64,000 nt of DNA from Labedella phragmitis (GTDB taxonomy: Bacteria; Actinomycetota; Actinomycetes; Actinomycetales; Microbacteriaceae): the NCBI RefSeq assembly GCF_004078635.1, contig NZ_RZNB01000001.1, positions 310,001-374,000 of the forward strand, in the 5' to 3' direction. Position 1 is the stretch's first letter, and the number at the start of each line of letters is the position of its first letter. A program made the translations under genes and the position numbers. The notes under the pieces were generated by a model. That model worked only from the letters and a program-made list of their open reading frames with translations. It ran no database searches and was not told the DNA's origin. Of the stretch, positions 7,994 through 16,706 are shown one piece after another.

Positions 7994-9556
7994 TCAGCCC
8001 TCGGCCGTTTCGGCATCCTCTGCCATCTCGGCCGGGGTCTCCTTCTTGCCGAACGTGGGGTTGTGCGCTGCGCCGAGGGTGATGTGCACGGCCTGCTGAT
8101 CCGTGTAGAAGTCGATCGAGCGGTAGCCGCCCTCGTGGCCGAGTCCCGAGGCCTTCACTCCGCCGAACGGCGTGCGCAGATCGCGCACGTTGTTGGAGTT
8201 GAGCCACACCATCCCGGCCTCGACGGCCTGCGAGAAGTTGTGCGCGCGGCGCAGGTCGTTCGTCCACACGTAGGCGGCGAGTCCGTATCGCACGCCGTTC
8301 GCGAGTGCGAGCGCCTCCTCCTCCGTGTCGAAGGGGGTGATGGCGACGACGGGTCCGAAGATCTCCTCCTGGAAGATGCGGGCGTCCGACGGGACGTCGG
8401 CGAAGACGGTGGGGGCCACGAAGTTGCCCTCGTCGAAGCCCTCCGGTCGTCCGCCGCCGGCGACGAGGCGGCCCTCGCTCTTGCCGATCTCGACGTAGCT
8501 CATGACCTTGTCGTAGTGCTCGGGGTGCACCAGGGCGCCGACCTCGGTCTCGGGGTCGTGCGGGTAGCCGACGACGACGCGCTTCGCCTGGGCGGCGTAG
8601 CGCTCGACGAAATCGTCGTAGATCGATCGCTCGACGAGGATGCGGCTTCCCGCTGTGCAGCGCTCGCCGTTGAGGGAGAAGACGCCGAAGATGGTGGCGT
8701 CGACGGCCGCCTCGATGTCGGCGTCCGCGAAGACGATCGCGGGGCTCTTCCCGCCGAGCTCCATCGAGAGCCCTTTGAGAAAGGGAGCGGCGTTGGCGAA
8801 GATGATCTGCCCCGTGCGGCTCTCGCCCGTGAACGAGATGAGCGGGACGTCCGGGTGCTTCACGAGGGCGTCGCCCGCGTCCTCGCCGAGACCGTTCACG
8901 AGGTTGAAGACGCCCTGCGGGAGGCCGGCCTCCTCGAAGATGCCCGCCCAGAGCGAGGCGGAGAGCGGCGTGAACTCGGCGGGCTTCAGGACGACGGTGT
9001 TCCCCGTCGCGATCGCGGGGGCGAGCTTCCACGACTCGAGCATGAATGGCGTGTTCCACGGCGTGATGAGGCCCGCGACACCGATCGGCTTGCGGTTCAC
9101 GTAGTTGATCTGACGGCCCGGCACCTTGTACGTGTCGTCCGACTGCGCCACGATCAGGTCCGCGAAGAAGCGGAAGTTCTCCGCGGCCCGGCGGGCCTGT
9201 CCGAGCGCTTGCGTGATGGGCAGCCCGGAGTCGAACGACTCGAGCTCCGCGAGGCGCGCATCGCGGGACTCGACGATGTCGGCGATGCGGTGGAGCACGC
9301 GCGAACGCTCGCGCGGCAGCATGCGCGGCCACGGCCCGTCGGTGAAGGCGCGGCGCGCTGCCGCGACCGCGCGGTCGACGTCGGCCTTCTTGCCGGCGGC
9401 CGCCTGCAGATAGGTCTCGTTGGAGACGGGGTCGAGCACGTCGAACGTGTCGCCGTCCGCCGAGTCGACGAACTCGCCGTCGATGTAGTGCTGGATGCGC
9501 GTGGGCAGGTCGGCCGGTACGTGTCGCGTCGCTGCGACCGTCGTCGTGTCCATCAT
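7994..9556 (-). CDS. hpaE: 5-carboxymethyl-2-hydroxymuconate semialdehyde dehydrogenase
   Basis: NAD-dependent aldehyde dehydrogenase of 520 residues. Catalytic and cofactor residues are visible: N168 in TPWNTP, K191 in VVLKPAE, E266 in MELGGKSP and nucleophile C300 in NGERCTAGSR. Position directly upstream of hpaD, and PWNTPFMLESWKLAPA typical of the HpaE branch, support oxidation of the ring-cleavage semialdehyde. GGAGGAAC precedes the tandem ATG pair (9556 and 9553). The gene for HpaF, the isomerase expected after this enzyme, was not found in the window. Confidence 0.92.
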   Translation of the reverse strand: MMDTTTVAATRHVPADLPTRIQHYIDGEFVDSADGDTFDVLDPVSNETYLQAAAGKKADVDRAVAAARRAFTDGPWPRMLPRERSRVLHRIADIVESRDARLAELESFDSGLPITQALGQARRAAENFRFFADLIVAQSDDTYKVPGRQINYVNRKPIGVAGLITPWNTPFMLESWKLAPAIATGNTVVLKPAEFTPLSASLWAGIFEEAGLPQGVFNLVNGLGEDAGDALVKHPDVPLISFTGESRTGQIIFANAAPFLKGLSMELGGKSPAIVFADADIEAAVDATIFGVFSLNGERCTAGSRILVERSIYDDFVERYAAQAKRVVVGYPHDPETEVGALVHPEHYDKVMSYVEIGKSEGRLVAGGGRPEGFDEGNFVAPTVFADVPSDARIFQEEIFGPVVAITPFDTEEEALALANGVRYGLAAYVWTNDLRRAHNFSQAVEAGMVWLNSNNVRDLRTPFGGVKASGLGHEGGYRSIDFYTDQQAVHITLGAAHNPTFGKKETPAEMAEDAETAEG

Positions 9557-9602
9557 TGTTCCTCCGGAGGTCGAATCGGTGGGATCGGTGGAGCTGGGGT
9601 GG

Positions 9603-10322
9603 TCAGATATCGAGGACGCCGAGGGCTTCGTCGGGGTGCTCGTGGGTCATGTAGGCGTCGAGGGTCGCGACGCGGTGCCGGCGGGCGGCCTTCTCGATCT
9701 CGCCGAGGGGTGCGCCGCTCTCGAGGAGGACGAGGATGTTCTCGTGCTCGGCGACCGACTCCTGGGCACGGCCCGGCACGAAGCTGAAGGTCGAGTCGCG
9801 CAGGTGGCCGAGCTTCGCCCATTCCGTCTCGACGAGTTCGAGCATCCGGGGATTCGAGCAGCGCGCGAAGAGGATCGCGTGGAAGCGTTGGTTGAGGGCC
9901 GTGAAGGCGCGTGGGTCGAAGTCGTCGAGCGTCTCGATCATGCGCTCGTTGATCGCGCGCGCCTCGCGGATGTCGTCCGGCGTCAGGGCGCGGGCGGCGA
10001 GCGCCGTCGCTGCTCCCTCGAGCACGCTGAGGGACTGCATGCTGAAGCGGTACTGGGAGTCGTCGACCATCGACACGTGGGCGCCGACGTTGCGTTCGAA
10101 CGTCACGAGTCCCTCGGCCTCGAGTTGACGGATCGCCTCACGCACGGGGACGACGCTCATGTCGAGTTCTCCCGCGATCGCGCCGAGGACGAGTCGATAG
10201 CCGGGAGTGAACTCCTGCCGGGCGATGCGTTCCTTGAGCCAGTGGTACGCCTGCTGCGACTTGCTCGGGCCCCGCGGCGTCGTGCGCCTCGTGCGTTCCG
10301 TGGTCAGTTCGTCTCGCGCCAT
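9603..10322 (-). CDS. GntR family (FadR/FCD type) transcriptional regulator
   Basis: A 239-residue GntR regulator with an N-terminal winged helix (LGAIAGELDMSVVPVREAIRQLEAEGLV) and a C-terminal FCD effector-binding domain (from about residue 95; ALNQRFHAILF holds a conserved histidine of the metal site). It overlaps the FAH-RraA gene by 19 bp and is followed by hpaE, so it is embedded in the operon it probably controls. The candidate operator is the repeated ATCGTAT element at 11922-11945 in the divergent promoter region. Confidence 0.92.
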   Translation of the reverse strand: MARDELTTERTRRTTPRGPSKSQQAYHWLKERIARQEFTPGYRLVLGAIAGELDMSVVPVREAIRQLEAEGLVTFERNVGAHVSMVDDSQYRFSMQSLSVLEGAATALAARALTPDDIREARAINERMIETLDDFDPRAFTALNQRFHAILFARCSNPRMLELVETEWAKLGHLRDSTFSFVPGRAQESVAEHENILVLLESGAPLGEIEKAARRHRVATLDAYMTHEHPDEALGVLDI

Positions 10323-11902
10323 TGGCGGTACCTCTCCTTCCAGGCGGCGTTCATCGGGAAGAGCCCGTCGACCGGGTGGCCCGCCGCGACCTGATCCGCG
10401 ATCCACGCGTCCTCCGCCTCCTGGGCGATCGCGGCGTCCGCGACCTCCGCGGCAAGGGCCGGCGGGATCACGATGACGCCGTCGCCGTCGCCAACGATGA
10501 TGTCCCCGGGCTGCACCGTCGTCCCGCCGCACGCGATCGTGACGTCCGTGTCCCACGGCACGTGCTTGCGGCCGAGGACCGCGGGGTGCGCGCCGTTCGA
10601 GAACACGGGGATCCCGAGCGCCGCGACGGCGTCGTAGTCGCGGACGCCCCCGTCGGTCACGATGCCGGCGGCGCCGAGCGACCGGGCGCGGAGGGCGAGG
10701 ATGTCGCCGAGCGTGCCCGACCCCTTCTCCCCACGCGCCTCGATCACGACGACCTCGCCCTCCCGGAGCGAGTCGAATGCGCGCTTCTGGGCGTTGTACC
10801 CGCCACCGTGGCTCGCGAAGAGATCCTCGCGATGGGGGACGAAGCGGAGCGTCTTTGCGAGGCCGACGAGCTTGACGTCCGCGTGGTTCGCGCGCACGCC
10901 GTCGATCGTGACGTTGTCGAGGCCGCGCTTCCGCAACTGGGCGGAGAGGCCGGCGACGGGCGCCTCCTCGAGCTTCGCGCGCAGTGCCGAATCGAGCCCG
11001 AGCGGCGGGAGGCCAGCGGCCTCGCGTGATCCCCACGCCTCCGTGCGTTGCCGGTCGTCGACGGCGGGGAGCGATCCGAGGGCGGGATCGAACGGCTCTC
11101 GGCCCTCGACCACCGTCGTCACGAGCCGGCCGGAGGTCGGAGCTCCGGGCGCCTCGGGAGCGTCGACCTCCACTTCGACGACGTCGCCGGGGCCCACGAC
11201 GGAGGAACCGGCCGGGGTCCCGGTCAGGATCACGTCGCCCGGTTCGAGAGTCATGTGCTGCGAGAGGTCCGCCACGATGCGCGGGAAGGAGAAGAGCAGG
11301 TCGCCCGTGGTGTCGTCCTGGGCGATCTCGCCGTTGACCCAAGTGCGCACCCGCAGGGCGGACGGATCGACGGTCTCGGCCCGGAACCGTTCCGGGCCGA
11401 GGGGCGTGAATCCGTCGCCGCCCTTCGACCGCACGTTCGAGCCGTTGTCGTTCGCGCGCAGGTCGTAGAGCCCGAAGTCGTTGCCGGCCGTGATCCAGTC
11501 GACGTGGGACCAGGCGTCCGCCTCGCTGACGCGCTTGGCCGGCTTGCCGATCACGAGGGCGACCTCGCCCTCGAAGGCGAGCAGTTCGGTGCCCGCCGGC
11601 CGTTCGATGGTGCCGCCGGTCGCGGCGACGGAGCTCGACGGCTTGAGGAAGTACGAGGGGGCGGCGGGACGGCGGCCACGCTGCTCGGCACGCGATGTGT
11701 AGGCGAGGTGGACGGCGATGATCTTGCCTGGCCGGGAGGGGAGGGCCGAGAACCGGAGGTCCGACGACGGGGCCGTTCCGGCCGCCTCATCATGCGCGGA
11801 CGCACCAGTTTCGGAGGGCTCCTGCGGCGCCTGACCAGTGGCCGGAACGCCGTGTCGGCCCGTGTCGAAGCCCTCTCGGCCCGGATCAGTCGCGTCATCC
11901 AT
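10304..11902 (-). CDS. Fusion of fumarylacetoacetate hydrolase-family domain and RraA-family domain (HpaG-like isomerase/decarboxylase)
   Basis: A 532-residue two-domain protein. Residues about 50-290 are an FAH domain, with the metal-binding FEGEVALVIG and ITAGNDFGLYDLR and the LTGTPAGSS loop seen in HpaG and HHDD isomerases. Residues about 305-530 are RraA/4-hydroxy-4-methyl-2-oxoglutarate-aldolase-like, with DGGVRDYDAVAALGIP and GDIIVGDGDGVIVIP. In the homoprotocatechuate route, HpaG decarboxylates and isomerises the ring-fission acid using two FAH domains; here one FAH domain is joined to an RraA domain whose relatives include metal-dependent oxaloacetate decarboxylases. Division of labour is inference. 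Start at 11902 (spaced after GGCGGAG) was preferred to 11923. About 40 N-terminal residues look disordered. Confidence 0.85.
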   Translation of the reverse strand: MDDATDPGREGFDTGRHGVPATGQAPQEPSETGASAHDEAAGTAPSSDLRFSALPSRPGKIIAVHLAYTSRAEQRGRRPAAPSYFLKPSSSVAATGGTIERPAGTELLAFEGEVALVIGKPAKRVSEADAWSHVDWITAGNDFGLYDLRANDNGSNVRSKGGDGFTPLGPERFRAETVDPSALRVRTWVNGEIAQDDTTGDLLFSFPRIVADLSQHMTLEPGDVILTGTPAGSSVVGPGDVVEVEVDAPEAPGAPTSGRLVTTVVEGREPFDPALGSLPAVDDRQRTEAWGSREAAGLPPLGLDSALRAKLEEAPVAGLSAQLRKRGLDNVTIDGVRANHADVKLVGLAKTLRFVPHREDLFASHGGGYNAQKRAFDSLREGEVVVIEARGEKGSGTLGDILALRARSLGAAGIVTDGGVRDYDAVAALGIPVFSNGAHPAVLGRKHVPWDTDVTIACGGTTVQPGDIIVGDGDGVIVIPPALAAEVADAAIAQEAEDAWIADQVAAGHPVDGLFPMNAAWKERYRQWRETN

Positions 11903-11920
11903 GGAAACTCCGCCTCTTTG

Positions 11921-11945
11921 CATCGTATCTCACATCGTATACCAT
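11921..11945. promoter_or_regulatory. Candidate GntR operator between hpa operon and MFS gene
   Basis: CATCGTAT occurs twice, at 11921-11928 and 11933-11940, 12 bp apart on the same face of the helix. The second copy is part of the near-palindrome ATCGTATACCAT (11934-11945), whose core is GTATAC. It lies just upstream of the FAH-RraA start and in the divergent promoter region of the transporter, as expected for the site of the operon's FadR-type regulator. Binding itself is inferred. Confidence 0.5.
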
Positions 11946-12046
11946 CTGTCTCAGCGCGGCGCCTGCTGATCCCCCACCGCCCGGTCCGTCCCGGGCAGCG
12001 AAGCCCCCGGGCGCCGCCCCCGTCAACGACGACAAGGAGCACACCC

Positions 12047-13423
12047 GTGTCCACCCAGTACGCGCCCCCCGCGGTCGCCAGCGCCGACATGAAGAGAGTC
12101 GCCACTGCGACGATCATCGGCACCACGATCGAGTGGTACGACTTCTTCCTCTACGCGCAGGCCGCCGGTCTCATCTTCGGCTCTCTCTTCTTCGCCCCCG
12201 CCGGTCCGCAGGCCGCCGTCCTGCTATCGTTCGCGACGGTCGGCGTGAGCTTCCTCTTCCGCCCTCTCGGTGCGTTCCTCGCCGGTCACTTCGGCGACCG
12301 CATCGGCCGCAAGGCGATGCTCGTGTGGACGCTCGTGCTCATGGGCGGTGCGACGACGCTCATCGGCGTCCTCCCCACCTATGCGCAGATCGGCGTCCTC
12401 GCCCCCATCCTGCTCGTCCTCCTCCGTGTGCTGCAGGGCCTCTCGGCCGGTGGCGAGTGGGGCGGCGCCGTCCTCATGGCGGTCGAGCACGCGCCGAAGG
12501 GCAAGCGGGGTCGCTTCGGTTCCTTCCCGCAGATGGGCGTGCCGCTCGGCATGCTGCTCGCGTCGGGCGTCCTCGCGCTCATGACGGGTGTCATCTCGCC
12601 CGGTGAGGCGTTCGTCGAGTGGGGCTGGCGCATCCCGTTCCTGCTGAGCTTCGTGCTCATCATCGTGGGCTTCATCGTGCGCCGCTCGGTCGAGGAGAGC
12701 CCCGTCTTCACGGAACTCGCAACGAAGAAGGAGCGCACGAAGACCCCGATCGTGCAGGTCTTCAAGAAGCACTGGCTGCTCGTGATCCTCGCCGCGCTCA
12801 CCTTCGCGGGCAACAACGCCGCCGGCTACATGACGACGGGCGGGTTCCTCCAGGGCTACGCCACGACCCCGGTCGAGGAGGGCGGACTCGTCGGGATGGA
12901 GCGCACGCCGGTGCTGCTCGCCGTCACCGCCTCCGCAGTGGTGTGGTTGATCTTCACGGCGGTCGGCGGCGCGATCTCCGACCGCATCGGGCGCCGCAAC
13001 ACCTACATCGCCGGCTGGATCGTCTTCCTCGTGACGGTGTGGTTCCTCTTCCCCCTCGTGAACACGGGCAACGCGTTCCTGTTCTTCATCGGCATCGCCC
13101 TGTTCACGATCGGCAACGGCCTCACCTACGGACCGCAGGCGGCGTACTTCACTGAGCTGTTCCCGGCGTCGATCCGTTACTCGGGCGTCTCGATCGCGTA
13201 CGCGCTCGGTGCGATCCTCGGAGGCGCGTTCGCTCCGCTCATCTCGGCCTGGCTCGTGCAGATGACGGGCACGTCGAACGCCGTCGCGTGGTACATCGCC
13301 GGTGTCATGACGGTCGCGTTCATCGCGACGCTCCTCCTGCGCGACCGGACGAACATCCCGCTCGGCCTCGAGGGTGAGGCCGCGCAGACGACGAGTCCCA
13401 TCTACGGTCACAGCCACCGCTGA
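12047..13423 (+). CDS. MFS transporter, metabolite:H+ symporter (MHS) family, probable aromatic acid uptake
   Basis: A 458-residue, 12-helix permease of the ShiA/ProP-type MHS family: GTTIEWYDFFLYAQAAG in helix 1, GHFGDRIGRKAML in the loop between helices 2 and 3, LRVLQGLSAGGEWGGA in helix 4, and the second-half repeat GAISDRIGRRNTYI. The GTG at 12047 follows AAGGAG. It is divergent from the homoprotocatechuate operon and shares the regulatory region, so uptake of 4-hydroxyphenylacetate, 3,4-dihydroxyphenylacetate or a similar acid is likely; the substrate is inferred from context only. Confidence 0.88.
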   Translation: MSTQYAPPAVASADMKRVATATIIGTTIEWYDFFLYAQAAGLIFGSLFFAPAGPQAAVLLSFATVGVSFLFRPLGAFLAGHFGDRIGRKAMLVWTLVLMGGATTLIGVLPTYAQIGVLAPILLVLLRVLQGLSAGGEWGGAVLMAVEHAPKGKRGRFGSFPQMGVPLGMLLASGVLALMTGVISPGEAFVEWGWRIPFLLSFVLIIVGFIVRRSVEESPVFTELATKKERTKTPIVQVFKKHWLLVILAALTFAGNNAAGYMTTGGFLQGYATTPVEEGGLVGMERTPVLLAVTASAVVWLIFTAVGGAISDRIGRRNTYIAGWIVFLVTVWFLFPLVNTGNAFLFFIGIALFTIGNGLTYGPQAAYFTELFPASIRYSGVSIAYALGAILGGAFAPLISAWLVQMTGTSNAVAWYIAGVMTVAFIATLLLRDRTNIPLGLEGEAAQTTSPIYGHSHR

Positions 13424-13442
13424 GCCCGCGGGGCGACGGAAG

Positions 13443-13477
13443 GGAGGGGGTCACCAGGACGACCGGTGACCCCCTCC
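13443..13477. terminator. Stem-loop terminator between convergent genes
   Basis: Perfect 13-bp inverted repeat, GGAGGGGGTCACC at 13443-13455 with its complement at 13465-13477, around a 9-base loop. It lies between the transporter stop (13423) and the stop of the Nudix gene (13490) and can serve both strands. Confidence 0.8.
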
Positions 13478-13489
13478 TGCTGTGTCCCG

Positions 13490-14014
13490 CTATCGGCGGG
13501 TCCGCCAGGAGTCGGCGGACTCGCGGGCCGAGTGGAGGGCGAGGGCGGCGAGCGTTCCCGCGTCCTGGACTCGGCCCTCGGCGATGAGCGCCTTGAGCCG
13601 CTCCGTCGAGACCGTGACGGGCGTCCATTCTTCGCCGGGCTCGAGACTCGCTTCGCCGCCGGGTGACACGCGGCCGGCGAACACGAAGCACCGGGACGGA
13701 CTGATCCCCGGCGCCTCGACGAACGAGCCGAGCGGGGTGAGGTCCGTCGCCTCCCACCCCGTCTCCTCCCGCGTCTCCCTCACCGCGGCGCTCGCCGGAT
13801 CCTCGGACGGGTCGATCCCGCCGCACGGGAACTCGTAGAGAGGCTCCGTGCCGGTCGTGTCGCGCACGCCGTGGATCATCAGGAACCGACCCTGATCGCC
13901 GGTGCCGATGAGGAGGGCGCTGTCGGCCCGCTCGACCCGATACCAGCGCTGCTCACCGGCCTCCGTGAGTGAGATGGAGAACCACGGATTCTCGTGGACC
14001 GTTCGTTTCGTCAC
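13490..14014 (-). CDS. Nudix hydrolase
   Basis: A Nudix (nucleoside diphosphate linked to X) hydrolase of about 174 residues. The Nudix box is complete: GGIDPSE then REtrEETGW, giving GX5EX7REUXEEXGU. Spacing and size resemble ADP-ribose pyrophosphatases, but substrate cannot be fixed. The start is placed at GTG 14014, because TAGGGT lies seven bases upstream in the leaderless-promoter geometry; a longer form from 14032 is possible. It stands alone between the MFS gene and the ABC exporter. Confidence 0.85.
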   Translation of the reverse strand: MTKRTVHENPWFSISLTEAGEQRWYRVERADSALLIGTGDQGRFLMIHGVRDTTGTEPLYEFPCGGIDPSEDPASAAVRETREETGWEATDLTPLGSFVEAPGISPSRCFVFAGRVSPGGEASLEPGEEWTPVTVSTERLKALIAEGRVQDAGTLAALALHSARESADSWRTRR

Positions 14015-14027
14015 CCTCTCGACCCTA
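14015..14027 (-). promoter_or_regulatory. Leaderless-type -10 element before Nudix gene
   Basis: Read on the minus strand, TAGGGT (14027-14022) is followed by seven bases and GTG at 14014. No ribosome-binding site is evident. The spacing decides the start choice for the Nudix gene. Confidence 0.45.
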
Positions 14028-14157
14028 CTCACGGTGCGTCGATGTGCTCGGCGGTGCGGGGTGGGATGGCGGATGGGGCAGCGGGGCCTCGCCCTTCCGG
14101 GACCTCCTGCGCTCCGGAGGAGTCTAAGTTGGGCTGGGGCTTACGGAAGGAACCGCA

Positions 14158-16065
14158 ATGAGCATGGAGAGCGCGGCCTGGAGCTCGCTGTACAAGATCT
14201 CGAGCGCCAGGGACGGCAAGCACGGCTTCTCCCGTGAGACCGTCCGGCGGATCATGACGTTCGCGGTGCCCTACCGGGCCCAGCTGTTGATCTTCATCGC
14301 CCTCTCGGTCGTGGGAGCTTTCCTCGCGGTCGCGACGCCGGTGCTCGCCGGCCAGGTCGTCGACGTCATCGTCGCCCGGGGCGAGGCCGGCACGATCGTG
14401 TGGCTCGCCGTCGTCATCGCGCTCGTGGCGGTGGCCGACGCCGCCGCGTCACTCGTGACGCGCTGGTACTCGGCACGGATCGGCGAAGGAGTGATCCTGG
14501 ACCTCCGCACCGCCGTCTTCAACCACGTGCAGAAGATGCCGATCGCGTTCTTCACCCGCACACGGACCGGCGCCCTCGTGAGCCGCCTCAACAACGACGT
14601 GATCGGTGCTCAGCAGGCCTTCAGTGGCACGCTGTCCGGTGTGGTCACGAACCTCGTGGCGCTGATCCTCACCCTGATCGTCATGCTCAGCACGTCCTGG
14701 CTCGTGACGGTTCTCGCCGTGATCATGCTCCCCATCTTCCTGGTGCCCGCGCGTCGCATGGGCAGCCGCCTCGCCGCCCTGCGGCGCGAGGCCGCCGATC
14801 ACAACTCCGCCATGAGCACGCAGATGACCGAGCGCTTCTCGGCGCCCGGCGCCACCCTCGTGAAGCTGTTCGGCCGGCCCGACGAGGAGGCCGAGGAGTT
14901 CCGCGTCCGCGCCGCCCGTGTCCGCGACATCGGGGTCCGGACCGCGATGCTGCAGTTCGTCTTCTTCACCGCACTGATGCTCGTCTCCGCCCTCGCCCTC
15001 GCGCTCGTCTACGGGCTCGGCGGCTTCCTCGCACTCGGCGGCCAGCTCGAGACGGGCGACGTGGTCACCCTGGCGCTCCTCCTCACCCGCCTCTACGCGC
15101 CGTTGACGAGCCTCGCGAACGCACGGGTGGAGATCATGAGCGCGGTGGTGAGCTTCGAGCGCGTCTTCGAGGTGCTCGACCTCGAACCGCTCATCCAGGA
15201 GAAGCCCGACGCCGTCGCCGTCCCGGAAGGCCCGGTGGCGGTCGAGTTCGACGACGTCCGCTTCGCGTACCCCTCCGCTGACAAGGTGTCCCTCGCCTCC
15301 CTCGAGGAGGTCTCCACGCTCGACACCCGCGGCGGCGAGGAAGTGCTGCACGGTGTGTCCTTCCGGATCGAGCCGGGGCAGACCGTCGCCCTCGTCGGGA
15401 CGTCCGGTGCCGGGAAGTCCACGATCGCGCAGCTCCTCTCGCGCCTGTACGACGTCGACAGCGGCGCCGTGCGTCTCGCGGGTACGGATGTCCGCGACGT
15501 CACGTTCGCCTCCATGCGGCACACCCTCGGCATGGTGACGCAGGACGGCCACCTGTTCCACGAGACGATCCTCTCGAACCTGCGCCTCGCGAGGCCGGAG
15601 GCGTCCGACGACGAGGTGTGGGACGCCGTCCGCCGTGCGCGACTCGAGCCGCTCATCCGGTCCCTGCCGGACCAGCTCGACACCATGGTGGGGGAGCGCG
15701 GCTACCGACTGTCCGGGGGTGAGCGCCAGCGCATGACCATCGCGCGGCTCCTGCTCGCACAGCCGCGCGTCGTCATCCTCGACGAGGCGACGGCGGCGCT
15801 CGACTCGACGTCCGAGGCCGCCGTGCAGGCGGCGCTCAGCGAGGCGCTCGAGGGGCGGACGGCGATGGTGATCGCGCACCGCCTCTCCACCATCCGCAGC
15901 GCGGACCTGATCCTCGTGGTCGAGGACGGCTCGATCGTGGAGCGCGGCACGCACGAGGAACTGCTGGCCGCGGGCGGGCGGTACGAGGAACTGCACCGGA
16001 CCCAGTTCGCGGTGCAGAAGAACGTCGCCGCGGACGAGGAAGCGCTGAGCGGGCCCTCGTCGTGA
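14158..16065 (+). CDS. ABC exporter, fused transmembrane and ATPase domains
   Basis: A 635-residue half-transporter of the multidrug/lipid exporter type. An N-terminal cytoplasmic segment of about 40 residues precedes a six-helix membrane domain (to about residue 350), then an ATPase domain with Walker A GTSGAGKST, Q-loop VTQDGHLFHETI, signature LSGGERQR, Walker B VVILDEATAALD and the H-loop histidine in VIAHRLSTI. A Ser/Gly-rich insertion precedes the ATPase core. It should work as a homodimer. AAGGAA precedes the ATG. No substrate or partner is suggested by the neighbours. Confidence 0.92.
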   Translation: MSMESAAWSSLYKISSARDGKHGFSRETVRRIMTFAVPYRAQLLIFIALSVVGAFLAVATPVLAGQVVDVIVARGEAGTIVWLAVVIALVAVADAAASLVTRWYSARIGEGVILDLRTAVFNHVQKMPIAFFTRTRTGALVSRLNNDVIGAQQAFSGTLSGVVTNLVALILTLIVMLSTSWLVTVLAVIMLPIFLVPARRMGSRLAALRREAADHNSAMSTQMTERFSAPGATLVKLFGRPDEEAEEFRVRAARVRDIGVRTAMLQFVFFTALMLVSALALALVYGLGGFLALGGQLETGDVVTLALLLTRLYAPLTSLANARVEIMSAVVSFERVFEVLDLEPLIQEKPDAVAVPEGPVAVEFDDVRFAYPSADKVSLASLEEVSTLDTRGGEEVLHGVSFRIEPGQTVALVGTSGAGKSTIAQLLSRLYDVDSGAVRLAGTDVRDVTFASMRHTLGMVTQDGHLFHETILSNLRLARPEASDDEVWDAVRRARLEPLIRSLPDQLDTMVGERGYRLSGGERQRMTIARLLLAQPRVVILDEATAALDSTSEAAVQAALSEALEGRTAMVIAHRLSTIRSADLILVVEDGSIVERGTHEELLAAGGRYEELHRTQFAVQKNVAADEEALSGPSS

Positions 16066-16280
16066 CCTCGGCGATCCCGTCGAGAATCGCTTCCCCTCTA
16101 TTCATCGAGGTCGAAGGACACGCGAATGATTCGTCCCAGCTTTGCCGGACGACCGAAATGGCTTTCGATTACGCGTTTATACTCACGCCCGAACTATAAC
16201 TTGACCCGACATCGACGACTCCTTTCAGCTGCCCCCACAGCATGGCTCGTTCTGCCAATTCAACCTCGGCGCCCTTCGCG

Positions 16281-16706
16281 TCAACCCACGACGGTCGGGG
16301 CGTCGAGCGGTGTTCCGCGTGTGTAGGGGCCGAAGAAGAGGTCGGCTCCGGGTTCGGTGAGAGCGGCGGAGGCGACGGTGAGGCCCGCGTCGGATTCTTC
16401 GATACCCTCGAGGGTCGCGAAGACGAGACGGTCATCCGGGACGTCGGGATCCGCGATGGTGAGCGTCCAGCCGTCCGTACCGTGTTCGATCGCGGGGTCC
16501 CCGATGACCACGTTGAGCAGTCCGCCGTGGCCCGTCATGACGACACGGCCGCTGAAGCTCAGGACGTCGCCGTCGCGCCGGACGAGCGGGAACCGGAAAC
16601 TCCGCCCGACGGCCCCGGCTCCGTCCTCCGTCGCGACCTCGCCGTCCGCCATGCCGGTGACGTAGCCGACGAGCGTCTCCTTGATGCCCCAGTCGAGGTG
16701 CGTCAC
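16281..16706 (-). CDS. Small cytosolic HtaA-domain protein
   Basis: A 141-residue protein consisting almost entirely of one HtaA domain: it opens LDWGIKETLVGYVTG, continues with RSFRFPLVRR and SFSGRVVMTGHGG, and then DPAIEHGTDGWTL. HtaA domains in corynebacterial surface proteins bind haem through a conserved Tyr and His; both the Tyr of GYVTG and the His of TGHGG are present. Unusually, there is no signal peptide, membrane anchor or second domain. The GTG start shares GTGA with the stop of the LysR gene, so the two are translationally coupled. The divergent neighbour is a P450 fusion, suggesting haem handling or sensing for that enzyme, which is inference. Confidence 0.8.
   Translation of the reverse strand: MTHLDWGIKETLVGYVTGMADGEVATEDGAGAVGRSFRFPLVRRDGDVLSFSGRVVMTGHGGLLNVVIGDPAIEHGTDGWTLTIADPDVPDDRLVFATLEGIEESDAGLTVASAALTEPGADLFFGPYTRGTPLDAPTVVG

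Noticed and set aside
5145-9332. A 1395-codon minus-strand frame covering several genes
   Set aside because: Only its last 277 codons (HpaI) are protein-like; the rest is an Arg/Pro-rich shadow of hpaE, hpaD and hpaH in another frame, typical of high-GC DNA.
6026-9787. A 1253-codon plus-strand open frame opposite the hpa genes
   Set aside because: Antisense to four well-supported enzymes; Arg/Val/Asp-rich without any recognisable motif.
16066-16280. A possible gene in the A/T-richer spacer between the ABC exporter and the HtaA gene
   Set aside because: Only short frames without ribosome-binding sites or family resemblance; nothing supportable was found.
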